A DNA stretch of 64,000 bases, from NCBI GenBank assembly GCA_964632945.1, contig CAZWCX010000015.1, forward strand, positions 1 to 64,000. The letters are read 5' to 3'. Below, piece after piece: positions 26,125 through 33,440 of the stretch. This stretch comes from CAZWCX01 sp964632945 (GTDB lineage Bacteria; Planctomycetota; MHYJ01; WSZJ01; CAZWCX01). The notes below the pieces were generated by a model. That model had not been told where the DNA came from. It was given only the letters and a program-made list of their open reading frames with translations, and searched no databases. Position 1 is the stretch's first letter; every line of letters starts with the position of its first letter. A program made the translations under genes and the position numbers.

Positions 26125-26943
26125 ATGCCCTCCAAGTACCTCGCCCCCGCCACGGTCATCCGCAACCTTCGGTGCGCAGAGGGATTCCATCTCATGCGGC
26201 TGGAAGTCCCCGGCTTTCCCGAAGCGATCGAGCCGGGCCAGTTCGTGCACCTGCGCCTGTCCGACGGGACCTGGCCGTTTCTACGTCGGCCGTTCAGCAT
26301 CTGCGACTTCTTCCCGGGGACGGACGGGCCCGCGCGACTGGACGTGCTCTACGAGGTGGTGGGTCTGGGAACGGGCCTGATGGCGGAGATGCGGCCGGGG
26401 GACCGGGTGAACCTGTTGGGTCCGCAGGGGCGGGGATACCGCCTGCCTCCGGCGCGGACGGTCCCGCTTCTGGTCGGGGGCGGGGTAGGGATCCCGCCGC
26501 TGCTGTATCTGGCCAAACGCCTGCTGTCCGGCGGGCACTCCCCGGAGCGGGTGCGTGTGCTGCTGGGGGCCCGGACGGCTGCGGCGCTGTGTCTGGAAGA
26601 GGACTTTCGCGCGCTCGGGGTGCGCGTGGAGATTGCCACCGACGACGGCACGCGCGGCCGCACCGGCTATGTGACCGGGTTGCTCGAAGAGGCGGTGCGC
26701 GCGGAGGGAGGCGGGAAGGAGATCCTCGCCTGCGGACCCACGCCGATGTTGCGCGCCGTCGCCGGACTGGCCCGTGCCGGCGGGGTGCGCTGCCAGCTCT
26801 CGCTCGAGAACCGGATGGGCTGCGCGCTGGGGGCCTGCCGTGCGTGCGTCTGGCCGGTCCGGGACCCCGGCGGCGAGGAGTGGCACTACGAAACGGTGTG
26901 CCGCGAGGGTCCCGTCTTCGACTTGGAGAGGCTCGTCATCTGA
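26125..26943 (+). CDS. pyrK: Dihydroorotate dehydrogenase electron transfer subunit-like protein (PyrK)
   Basis: A 272-aa flavoprotein. The FAD-binding domain has 'PFLRRPFSI' (R54-R55-P56-F57-S58). The NAD-binding half starts with 'VPLLVGGGVGIPPLLYLA'. The C-terminal [2Fe-2S] site uses C233, C238, C241 and C259 in the order expected of PyrK ('CALGACRACVW...VC'). In the type 1B enzyme PyrK passes electrons between NAD and PyrD during pyrimidine synthesis. No pyrD is in the window, so it may pair with a distant PyrD or with another oxidoreductase of the same architecture. A TATGAT box at 26090 lies upstream without a clear -35. Confidence 0.88.
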   Translation: MPSKYLAPATVIRNLRCAEGFHLMRLEVPGFPEAIEPGQFVHLRLSDGTWPFLRRPFSICDFFPGTDGPARLDVLYEVVGLGTGLMAEMRPGDRVNLLGPQGRGYRLPPARTVPLLVGGGVGIPPLLYLAKRLLSGGHSPERVRVLLGARTAAALCLEEDFRALGVRVEIATDDGTRGRTGYVTGLLEEAVRAEGGGKEILACGPTPMLRAVAGLARAGGVRCQLSLENRMGCALGACRACVWPVRDPGGEEWHYETVCREGPVFDLERLVI

Positions 26944-27038
26944 CATCCGGGGGGCGGATGCGGGTCGTGCCCGGGAGCGGTTGTTTCCGCCGCCGGCCAC
27001 GGCCGGTCCCGGTTCCCCGCTGCGCGGAGGTGTCGCGG

Positions 27039-27602
27039 ATGGACCGGATCCGGCGCAATGCGGAGTTGATCCTGGCCGAACTGCAGGCGGTGATGACTCG
27101 CCTGACCGCCGCGGAGGGAAAGGACTTCCTCGAGCGGATCCTGGGGGCGAAGCGCGTCTACGTCACCGGCCAGGGGCGCAGCGGCCTGATCGTCAAGACC
27201 TTCGCGCAGCGGTTGATGCACCTGGGACTCACCGTGCACGTGGCGGACGAGATCACGACCCCGCGCATCAATCCCGGCGACGTCCTGATCGCCTGTTCCG
27301 GATCGGCGTCCACCCGGATCACGCAGGACGCGATGTCGTCGGCGATGGAGGCGGGGGCGGGGGTGGTCTTGATTACGGCGTGCCCGGACGGGGCGATGGG
27401 GGACTTTGCCGATCTGCTCGTGACCCTGCCGGCCGCCAAATCCGAGGAGGAGGCGCGCGACAAGGTGGTTTCCCGCCAGCCGCAACGCAGCTTGTTCGAA
27501 CAGGCCTTGATGATCTATCTCGATGCGGTGGTGTTGGCGTTGCGCGATCACCTGCGCGTGCCGGACGAGCAAATGGCGCGGCGTCATACCAACATCGAGT
27601 AG
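27039..27602 (+). CDS. hxlB: 6-phospho-3-hexuloisomerase (SIS domain)
   Basis: A 187-aa SIS-domain sugar isomerase. 'VYVTGQGRSGLIVKTFAQRLMHLG' (about residues 37-60, two runs) has the GxGRSxxxxxxFAmRLxHLG signature of 6-phospho-3-hexuloisomerase. 'DVLIACSGSAST' supplies the phosphosugar-binding Ser cluster, and 'QPQRSLFEQALMIYLDA' contains the Glu/Gln segment of the active site. It interconverts hexulose 6-phosphate and fructose 6-phosphate in the ribulose monophosphate route. The partner hexulose-phosphate synthase is not nearby. The ATG at 27039 has GGAGG upstream. It lies 95 bp after pyrK and may share its transcript. Confidence 0.86.
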   Translation: MDRIRRNAELILAELQAVMTRLTAAEGKDFLERILGAKRVYVTGQGRSGLIVKTFAQRLMHLGLTVHVADEITTPRINPGDVLIACSGSASTRITQDAMSSAMEAGAGVVLITACPDGAMGDFADLLVTLPAAKSEEEARDKVVSRQPQRSLFEQALMIYLDAVVLALRDHLRVPDEQMARRHTNIE

Positions 27603-27617
27603 CGCCGCGGGATGGGG

Positions 27618-29195
27618 CTACTTTCCCGGCGGTTCGGGCCGGCGCGCGCGCAGGCGCCGGTACGCGCTCTGGTACGACTCGTACAGGTCGCCGTCCTCGG
27701 GGCGGAGGAAGGCGAGGACGCCTTCGAAGCGCACCAGGATGAGGTCGAGGGAGATCTCCCCCTTGTGGTGGCGGGCGGTGTCGCTGTTGAATTCCCGCTC
27801 CGCCTCGCGGAGGAATTGGCGCACGGCGTCCTCCGCTCGCGGGTGATGCGGGAACAGGCGCAGGGCCTCGTCCAGGCGTTCGCGCGCCTCCGCCCAGCGG
27901 GCGGCTTCGAGGCTGAGCAGTCCGGCGGAGCACGCACGGTCGGCGGGGACGAGGCAGTTCTTCTCCACGACCGGCTGCGCGGCCGCCGCGCGGCGATAGG
28001 CGTTGTCCGGGTCCGCTTCCCGCTCGAGCAGATCGACCCATAGCAGGATCGACTCGTTGGCGTGCCCGCGGGCGGCCGCGGCCCGCGCGCCGCGGTCGAG
28101 ATCGACCACCGCCTCGATCCGCGTTCGCAGCGCGGCGGCCTCGGGGTGCGAATCCCCTTCCAGAAGCGACAGCGCCGCGGGACCGTCGCCGCGGTCGTAG
28201 CGGGCTTCCGCCTCCGCGAGACGGCGGCGCAAGGGGAGTTCCTCCCGGGCGATCTGGGCGCGGGCCGCGAGCGGGGCGGGGAGATCCTCGGGAAGGCCCG
28301 CCAGCGCCCGTTCGGCCTCGTCGAGACGCCCGTCCCGGAGGAAATCTTCCGCTTCGCGGAGTCGGTCCTGCGCGTGGATCCGGCTCTGGCACTCGGAGCG
28401 GAGGGGAGCCAGGGCGGCCTGAGCCTCCCCGTCGTCTCCGTCGAGGAGGGCGAAGAGCGCGTGAATCTCGCCGAGTCCGCCGCGATAGTCCCCGAGCCGG
28501 ACCCGCTCCGAGGCGCCGCGGAACGTCCGCTCGACCAGCACTTCACGAATCACGCGCTGCTTTGCGCTCGCTTCTTCGCGAAAGACGCTGTCGGGGGGTA
28601 CCTGGCGCAGGGCCGAGTAGAACTCCTCGATGGTCAGGCCGCGCGGGGCGCGCTGCGCGGAGTCGACCAGGGACTGGGCTTCCCGTTCCGCACTCGTCCA
28701 GTCGAGGAGCTCCTTTCCCCAGGGGTCGGTCCCGGGGTAGGTGGCGAGCTCGGCGGCGCGCGCCTCGAGTTCGCCCCAGTCCACGCCGGAGAAGGCCGGC
28801 CGGTTGCGCAGGCGGGCCTGGAGGAAGGCCTCGGAGCGCGCGAGGAGGAGGGCTCCGGGATGGGTCGGGGGCAGGGCAGCGAGGGCGGAGCGAACGGCAG
28901 ACCGGGCCGATTCCGCCCGGGCGGGGTCGCGGAACCGTTCCCGGCAGGCGGCCGCGAAGACCGCCATCGCTTGCTCCGGGGTCGGGGCGACGGCGGTCGA
29001 TACCCGAAAGGCGCCGCCGGCGGGGCGCGCGGCCGAACGATCGGCTCGCGGGCGGTGGACGGGCGGGGGGTCGGCCGGTCGCGTGAGTCCGGGCCGCCCG
29101 CCGTGCGTCGCAACCAAGAGCAGGAGAGACGCCGTCCCCGCAGCCAGCAGGACCACGACCCCGGCCAGGTTGCGGGTGCCGTCCGATCCGGTCAC
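27618..29195 (-). CDS. Membrane-anchored alpha-helical repeat protein, hypothetical
   Basis: A 525-aa protein of unknown function. One N-terminal membrane helix (about residues 10-32, 'LAGVVVLLAAGTASLLLLVA') is followed by a Pro/Arg-rich linker to about 65. The rest is an almost entirely alpha-helical, highly charged domain with weak TPR-like periodicity ('RLREAEDFLRDGRLDEAERAL', 'RWAEARERLDEALRLFPHH' as separate units). It should face the periplasm. The start is a GTG at 29195 chosen because GGAGG lies four bases upstream; the longer open frame has no hydrophobic start. It is convergent with hxlB (16 bp between the stops) and divergent from the second selenoprotein gene. Confidence 0.75.
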   Translation of the reverse strand: MTGSDGTRNLAGVVVLLAAGTASLLLLVATHGGRPGLTRPADPPPVHRPRADRSAARPAGGAFRVSTAVAPTPEQAMAVFAAACRERFRDPARAESARSAVRSALAALPPTHPGALLLARSEAFLQARLRNRPAFSGVDWGELEARAAELATYPGTDPWGKELLDWTSAEREAQSLVDSAQRAPRGLTIEEFYSALRQVPPDSVFREEASAKQRVIREVLVERTFRGASERVRLGDYRGGLGEIHALFALLDGDDGEAQAALAPLRSECQSRIHAQDRLREAEDFLRDGRLDEAERALAGLPEDLPAPLAARAQIAREELPLRRRLAEAEARYDRGDGPAALSLLEGDSHPEAAALRTRIEAVVDLDRGARAAAARGHANESILLWVDLLEREADPDNAYRRAAAAQPVVEKNCLVPADRACSAGLLSLEAARWAEARERLDEALRLFPHHPRAEDAVRQFLREAEREFNSDTARHHKGEISLDLILVRFEGVLAFLRPEDGDLYESYQSAYRRLRARRPEPPGK

Positions 29196-29351
29196 AGGTC
29201 CTCCGTGGCGGGGGAAGTCGGGCCGTTCGCCCCGGGCGATTCGAAACCGACGGCCCGGTCCGTACCGGCCGGGCGGCCTCCCGGGTCGGCCGGACGGGTC
29301 GCGCGGAGGTCCCGCTTCCGACCCGAACGGACGCCCGCAGCGGCAGTTGCG

Positions 29352-29381
29352 AGGATAGCACCGCTCCACCCGGCAAGTCAA
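29352..29381 (-). promoter_or_regulatory. Promoter of gene 27618-29195
   Basis: TTGACT (29381-29376) and TATCCT (29357-29352) on the minus strand with an 18-nt spacer. It predicts a leader of about 150 nt before the GTG start. Confidence 0.55.
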
Positions 29382-29399
29382 ACGCCCCCCGGATTGTTC

Positions 29400-29428
29400 G
29401 TGACAAGGCCCCACGGGCGCGCTACGCT
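29400..29428 (+). promoter_or_regulatory. Putative promoter of thioredoxin-like selenoprotein 2
   Basis: GTGACA (29400-29405) and TACGCT (29423-29428) with 17 nt between. Both boxes are imperfect. An AGGAGG ribosome binding site follows at 29468-29473, 11 nt before the ATG at 29485. Confidence 0.35.
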
Positions 29429-29484
29429 GGATCCCTGTGTCCGTGGAATTGTTTGGGTCCTCGCTTGAGGAGGCTATCGGCGTG

Positions 29485-30417
29485 ATGCGATTTTCGCATT
29501 GGGCGCTCTCCGGCGTCTTGATCCTGGGGGCGGCCGGCCTGGCGTCGGCGCAACAGGAGACCCTGGAGCAGAAGCTCGAAAAAAAGATGAACGAGCCCTA
29601 CATGAAGGCGGCGCCCTGGATTACGGACTTCGACCAGGCGCGGGAGGAAGCCAGGAAGACGGGCAAGCTCATCTTCGGGTACTTCAATCGCTCCTATGCC
29701 TACTGACCCCCTTGCGGATCTCTCGAGGGCGGGCCCCTCGTGTCGGAAGAGTTCAAGACCTGGGCACAGAATGTCGTCCTTTTCAACCACATCACGTCCC
29801 GGATCGCGGGCGCCAAGTACGGCAACCTGTTGAGCGAGAAGGGCGGCAAGGGATTCCCCTACCTCGTTTTCATGGATGCCGAGGGGAACGTGGTCGCGCA
29901 GCACAAGGGCGCGCGGGACGCCGGCGGCTTCGCCAAGACCGCGGAGAAGGCCAAGCAGATGCTCGACGTGCGCGCCAAGGCCGCCGCGGGTGACCCGGGT
30001 GCGCAGTTCGACGTGCTGTTGATCGACCTGGAGATGAGTACCATGCCCCCGGCGGATGCCGAGGCCAAGGTGAAGGCGTTGGGCGCGCTCTCCGCCGACC
30101 AGAAGGCCCGGCTCGATCCCGCGCTGCTGGCCAACGAGATTCGGCACGTCCTGTCCACGGTCACGCGGGAGCAGCCGACGCAGGTCCACGCCGGACGTCA
30201 GTTCGTGGCGATGCTCAAGGCCGGTCGGACGCCGACGTCCCCGGAGGTGGCGGGAGACTTCTACTTCTTCGTGATGCTGGCCGCCGAGGAGGACAAGGAC
30301 GCGGCGACGTTCGAACAGGCGCTCGGAGAGATGAAGAAGGCCCTGGCGGGCAATCCCCGTGCGGAACAGTTCATGGAGCAGGCGGAGGCCCGGTTGAAGG
30401 CGCTCAAGGGCGGGTAG
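29485..30417 (+). CDS. Probable selenoprotein: secreted thioredoxin-like protein with UPPC motif
   Basis: From the ATG at 29485 (AGGAGG upstream) the frame encodes a signal peptide (residues 1-23, ending 'GAAGLASA'), a charged helix, then 'GKLIFGYFNRSYAY'. Next come an in-frame TGA at 29704-29706 (codon 74) and 'PPCGSLEGGPLVSEEFKTW' in the same frame, up to a TAG at 30415. The UGA lies at the first Cys of a thioredoxin CxxC, giving U74-P-P-C77, and cis-Pro is P125 in 'GGKGFPYLVF'. The C-terminal 170 residues form a helical domain. Total 310 aa. A good SECIS-like hairpin follows the UGA. A gene caller without selenocysteine support would split it into two ORFs or start at 29740. A sequencing error is possible but would have to occur twice in equivalent positions in two genes. 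The HemX/CcsA-like gene is 85 bp downstream. Confidence 0.8.
29724..29740 (+). promoter_or_regulatory. Candidate SECIS element after UGA of thioredoxin-like selenoprotein 2
   Basis: A perfect 6-bp stem, CGAGGG (29724-29729) with CCCTCG (29735-29740), closes a five-base loop CGGGC. The loop begins 24 nt after the UGA and has G in its second position. Both features fit the bacterial SECIS consensus that positions SelB near the UGA. Confidence 0.5.
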
Positions 30418-30441
30418 CCGGAGGCGTCCACGCTCCCCGAT

Positions 30442-30476
30442 CCCGGGGGCGGCGCGACCGGCGTCGTTCCCCCGGG
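30442..30476 (+). terminator. Hairpin between selenoprotein 2 and the HemX/CcsA-like gene
   Basis: CCCGGGGG (30442-30449) pairs with CCCCCGGG (30469-30476); inside, CGAC (30455-30458) pairs with GTCG (30463-30466) around a CGGC loop. There is no T tract. It may be an attenuator or an mRNA-stabilising hairpin and not a full terminator. Confidence 0.35.
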
Positions 30477-30502
30477 GCGGGCGGGCTCCCGGTCGAACGG
30501 TC

Positions 30503-31339
30503 ATGTATCCTTTTTACCAGCACTTCCTTCTCTGCCTCGGGTTCTTCCTCTACATCCCCGCGGCCACGGTCGCGGTCGTCCACCTCCTGCGGCGCGGCGA
30601 TGTGGCCAGTCGCTCCTCCCAGGGACTCGCGGTGGCGGCGCTGCTCGCCCACGTCGCCCTGCTCATCCTGCGCGGGGTCGAAACCGGGGGGTTCCCGGTC
30701 CTCACCGCCCTCGATTCCCTGATCCTGTTCCTGGTCGCGCTCACCGCCGCGGTCCTGCTCCTCGGGCGGTTCTTGCGCATGCCCGTGATGGTGTCGTTCG
30801 CGCTTCCGGTGATCACCGCGATCACCGGCGGGTCGTTCCTGCTGGTGCAGACGCCGGCGGAGGTGTCCAGTCCGCACCCGCTCCTGCTCGCCTCGCATGT
30901 CTCTCTCACCGTCATCTCCTATGCGGCGTTCACGCTGGGATTCGTTCTCGGCCTCATGTATCTCCTGCAGGAACGGCAACTCAAGTCGCGCCGACCGGGC
31001 CGCCTGCTTTACCTGCTCCCCGCGCTCGACGTCATGGAAATGGTGAGCGTTCGCACGATCGTGGCGGGCTGGGCGATGCTCACCGTCGGCATCGTGCTGG
31101 GGATGGCGGGGCTCTATCTCAGCCGGGCCAGCCTTCCCCCGGACGTTCGCTGGCACACGGATCCGAAGGTGGTCTGGACGGGATTGACCTGGATCGCCTA
31201 CACGGGGGTGGTGGTAATCCAGTGGATGCCGCGCTTTCGCGGACGCCGGGTGGCGATGGTGGGCGTGCTGGGATTCGGGTTCGTCCTGTTCACCTATTTC
31301 GGAGCCCACCTGCTGGGCGAGGGTTTCCATCGTTTCTAG
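30503..31339 (+). CDS. HemX/CcsA-like cytochrome c assembly membrane protein
   Basis: A 278-aa membrane protein with eight predicted helices. It belongs to the CcsA/HemX/CcmC-related family: 'LLLASHVSLTVISYAAFTLG' carries the conserved His of the first P-side pair. 'GWAMLTVGIVLGMAGLYLS' and 'WHTDPKVVWTGLTWIAY' correspond to the CcsA tryptophan-rich segment, although the classic WxWDPKE is degenerate here (WHTDPK). A further His is in 'YFGAHLLG'. CcsA moves haem to the site of cytochrome c attachment; HemX-type relatives next to hemA are thought to adjust glutamyl-tRNA reductase levels. Its place upstream of hemA favours the HemX name. Confidence 0.8.
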   Translation: MYPFYQHFLLCLGFFLYIPAATVAVVHLLRRGDVASRSSQGLAVAALLAHVALLILRGVETGGFPVLTALDSLILFLVALTAAVLLLGRFLRMPVMVSFALPVITAITGGSFLLVQTPAEVSSPHPLLLASHVSLTVISYAAFTLGFVLGLMYLLQERQLKSRRPGRLLYLLPALDVMEMVSVRTIVAGWAMLTVGIVLGMAGLYLSRASLPPDVRWHTDPKVVWTGLTWIAYTGVVVIQWMPRFRGRRVAMVGVLGFGFVLFTYFGAHLLGEGFHRF

Positions 31340-31348
31340 GGGGGAAGA

Positions 31349-31852
31349 ATGGCGCGGGATTTGGGACCGGCGGCGGGCGCAAGCCTGCGGGTGACGCAAG
31401 TCATCTCGGCGGCGCTGAGCGCGAGTGTGCCGATCTATGGAGCCGTCGCGGCGCTGGTGATCGCGAGCGCCCCGCCGGTTGCCGAGGGCCCTCCGGCGGG
31501 GCCGGCCGGCACTGCCCCCGAACTGATGCGCCTCGTCCTGGCGGCGGTCGCCGCGCCGTCCCTGGTGCTCGCCCTGGCCTGGCCGTTGCTGATGCGGCGG
31601 CGGGTCGCCGCGCCGGGAGGCGAGGCGCAGGACCCCGAAGCGGCCCTGCGCCGATTCCGGATTCACGTCATCATCCGCGCGGCGCTGGCGGAGTCGGTCG
31701 CCGTATATGGTCTCCTGCTGGCGCTGATCAACCGCTCGCTCCCGGACTTCGTCCTCTTCGCGATTCCGGCCTTCGCCGTGCTGGTGTGGCTGTTCCCCAC
31801 GCGCGGGCGGCTGGAGTCCTTCCTTGCCGAGTCGGGCAAATCCAAGCAGTAG
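31349..31852 (+). CDS. Small membrane protein with an internal duplication, unknown function
   Basis: A 167-aa protein with four hydrophobic helices. The two halves resemble each other: 'SASVPIYGAVAALVIA' in the first and 'AESVAVYGLLLALIN' in the second, each followed by another helix. The [SE]-S-V-x-x-Y-G pattern recalls the hairpin of rotary ATPase subunit c/K, but the loops differ and there is no ATPase operon here, so that relation is only a resemblance. It lies 9 bp after the HemX-like gene and 12 bp before hemA, so it is part of the haem operon. Confidence 0.72.
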   Translation: MARDLGPAAGASLRVTQVISAALSASVPIYGAVAALVIASAPPVAEGPPAGPAGTAPELMRLVLAAVAAPSLVLALAWPLLMRRRVAAPGGEAQDPEAALRRFRIHVIIRAALAESVAVYGLLLALINRSLPDFVLFAIPAFAVLVWLFPTRGRLESFLAESGKSKQ

Positions 31853-31864
31853 GTCGTTCGGCTC

Positions 31865-33127
31865 ATGGATCTCATCGTGGTCGGCGTCAATCACCGCAAA
31901 GCGCCGGTCGAGGTGCGGGAGCGGCTCGCGTTCCCGCACGGCCGACTGGCGCCGGCGGTGCAGCGCCTGCGGGCTTGCCCGGGCGTGGCCGAAACCGTGA
32001 TCCTCTCGACCTGCAATCGCGTCGAAGTCTACGCCGTTTCCAACGGGATCGCCATTCAGGGGGAGCAACTCCGCCGTTTCCTCGCCGGAGAGTCGGGCGT
32101 GCCGGACGAGCACCTGCGCGAGGCGGCGTACGAGCATTGCGGCCCCACCGCCGTGCGCCACCTCTTTCGCGTGGCCGCCAGCCTGGACTCGATGATCATC
32201 GGCGAGACCCAGATCCTCGGACAGGTGCGGGATGCCTACGTCACCGCCAAGGAAGCGGGGGCGACCGGTCGCTTGTGCAACACGCTCTTCCAACGGGCCC
32301 TCGCGGTCGGGAAGGCGATTCGCACGCACACCCACCTGAGCCAGCACAACGTCAGCGTGGCCTCGGTGGCGGTGGAGTTCGTACTCAAGGTGTTCCAGGA
32401 CCTCGCCCACCGGACCGTGATGATTCTGGGCGCGGGGGAAACCGGGACGGAGACGGTCTCCCGCCTCAAGGATGCGGGGATCGCGAGGGTGGTGGTGTGC
32501 AACCGCACGCTCGAGGCGGCGCAGGAGTTGGCCCGCGAAGTCGAGGGGCAGGCGGTGCCGCTGGAGTCGCTCGAGGATTACCTGCAGATCGCGGACGTCG
32601 TGATCACCTGCGCCTCCGCGCCCAAGCCCCTGCTCGAGGCGGTCGCGGTGCGGCGGGCCATGGCCGCGCGCGACAATCGCCCGATGTTCCTCATGGACAT
32701 CGCGGTGCCGAGGAACGTGGAACCCGAAACCAATTCCATCGAGAACGTCTACCTGTATAATATCGACGATTTGCAGGAGGTCGTCCTGCGCAACCTGGAC
32801 ATTCGCCGCCGCGAAATCCCCACCTGCGAGGCGATCATCGAGAGGGAGGTCGGGGAGTACATGAACGCGATGCGGCTCCTCGACGTCTCGCCCGCGCTGC
32901 AGGCGGTCCAGGACGCGCTGCTCACCCTCGGCCGCGCGGAGCTGGCGCGGACCCTGGAGGGAATGAGGGAGCTCGACCCGCGGGAGCGGGAGGCCCTCGA
33001 CAAGATGGTTCACCGCCTCGTGGACCGGATTCTCACGCAACCGATCACGGTCCTCAAGGAGGAACTCCGCGGGGAGTCGGGCGTCGCCATGCTGGAAGCC
33101 TTCAAGCGGCTGTTTCGAGTGAGCTGA
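31865..33127 (+). CDS. hemA: Glutamyl-tRNA reductase
   Basis: A 420-aa NADPH-dependent enzyme that reduces glutamyl-tRNA to glutamate-1-semialdehyde, the first committed step of tetrapyrrole synthesis by the C5 route. The catalytic cysteine is C50 in 'STCNRVEVY'. 'GETQILGQVRDAY' is the conserved substrate-binding segment. The NADPH domain begins with 'VMILGAGETG', and the C-terminal dimerisation helix includes the 'ALDKMVHRLVDRIL' region. The start at 31865 is fixed by the usual 'IVVGVNHRKAPVE' opening. Regulation by the HemX-like protein upstream is plausible. Confidence 0.97.
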   Translation: MDLIVVGVNHRKAPVEVRERLAFPHGRLAPAVQRLRACPGVAETVILSTCNRVEVYAVSNGIAIQGEQLRRFLAGESGVPDEHLREAAYEHCGPTAVRHLFRVAASLDSMIIGETQILGQVRDAYVTAKEAGATGRLCNTLFQRALAVGKAIRTHTHLSQHNVSVASVAVEFVLKVFQDLAHRTVMILGAGETGTETVSRLKDAGIARVVVCNRTLEAAQELAREVEGQAVPLESLEDYLQIADVVITCASAPKPLLEAVAVRRAMAARDNRPMFLMDIAVPRNVEPETNSIENVYLYNIDDLQEVVLRNLDIRRREIPTCEAIIEREVGEYMNAMRLLDVSPALQAVQDALLTLGRAELARTLEGMRELDPREREALDKMVHRLVDRILTQPITVLKEELRGESGVAMLEAFKRLFRVS

Positions 33128-33138
33128 AAGGGTGTCGT

Positions 33139-33423
33139 ATGCCGATCCACGTCGAATGTGATTGCGGCAAGAGCCTGAACGTGCCCGACAAGCTCGCGGG
33201 CAAGAAAGGCAAGTGTCCGGCTTGCGGCGCGGTGCTCAACATCCCGGCCAAGGGAGGGGACGAGGAACTCGAAATGGAGATGAGCGCGCCCCCGCCCAAG
33301 GCAGCCGCCGGTTCGGGAAAGAAGTGTCCGAACTGCAAGAAGGGCTGGCCGGCCGACGCCGTGATCTGCGTGGCGTGCGGTACGAACATGATCACGGGCG
33401 AGAAGCTCTCGACGGAGACGTAG
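33139..33423 (+). CDS. Small double zinc-ribbon protein
   Basis: A 94-aa cytoplasmic protein with two zinc ribbons. The first is 'CDCGKSLNVPDKLAGKKG' followed by 'KCPACG' (residues 7-32); the second has CPNC near 62-65 and CVAC near 77-80. The first ribbon is extremely common in Planctomycetota, usually as an N-terminal module of larger proteins; here it stands alone. It lies 11 bp after hemA and 17 bp before hemC. Its function is unknown; nucleic acid or protein binding is the usual guess for such ribbons. Confidence 0.85.
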   Translation: MPIHVECDCGKSLNVPDKLAGKKGKCPACGAVLNIPAKGGDEELEMEMSAPPPKAAAGSGKKCPNCKKGWPADAVICVACGTNMITGEKLSTET

Positions 33424-33440
33424 CCGCATCCGCGGCACCC

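Noticed and set aside
25846..29706. General reassignment of UGA to an amino acid (genetic codes 4 or 25) to explain the two in-frame UGAs
   Set aside because: UGA ends many well-defined genes here, such as the HAD gene at 1267, mlaE at 4823 and the GT4 gene at 12816, at normal protein lengths. Only the two thioredoxin sites are read through.
31349..31852. ATP synthase subunit c
   Set aside because: The helix hairpins recall subunit c, but the carboxylate position, the loop and the length do not fit and no ATPase genes are near.
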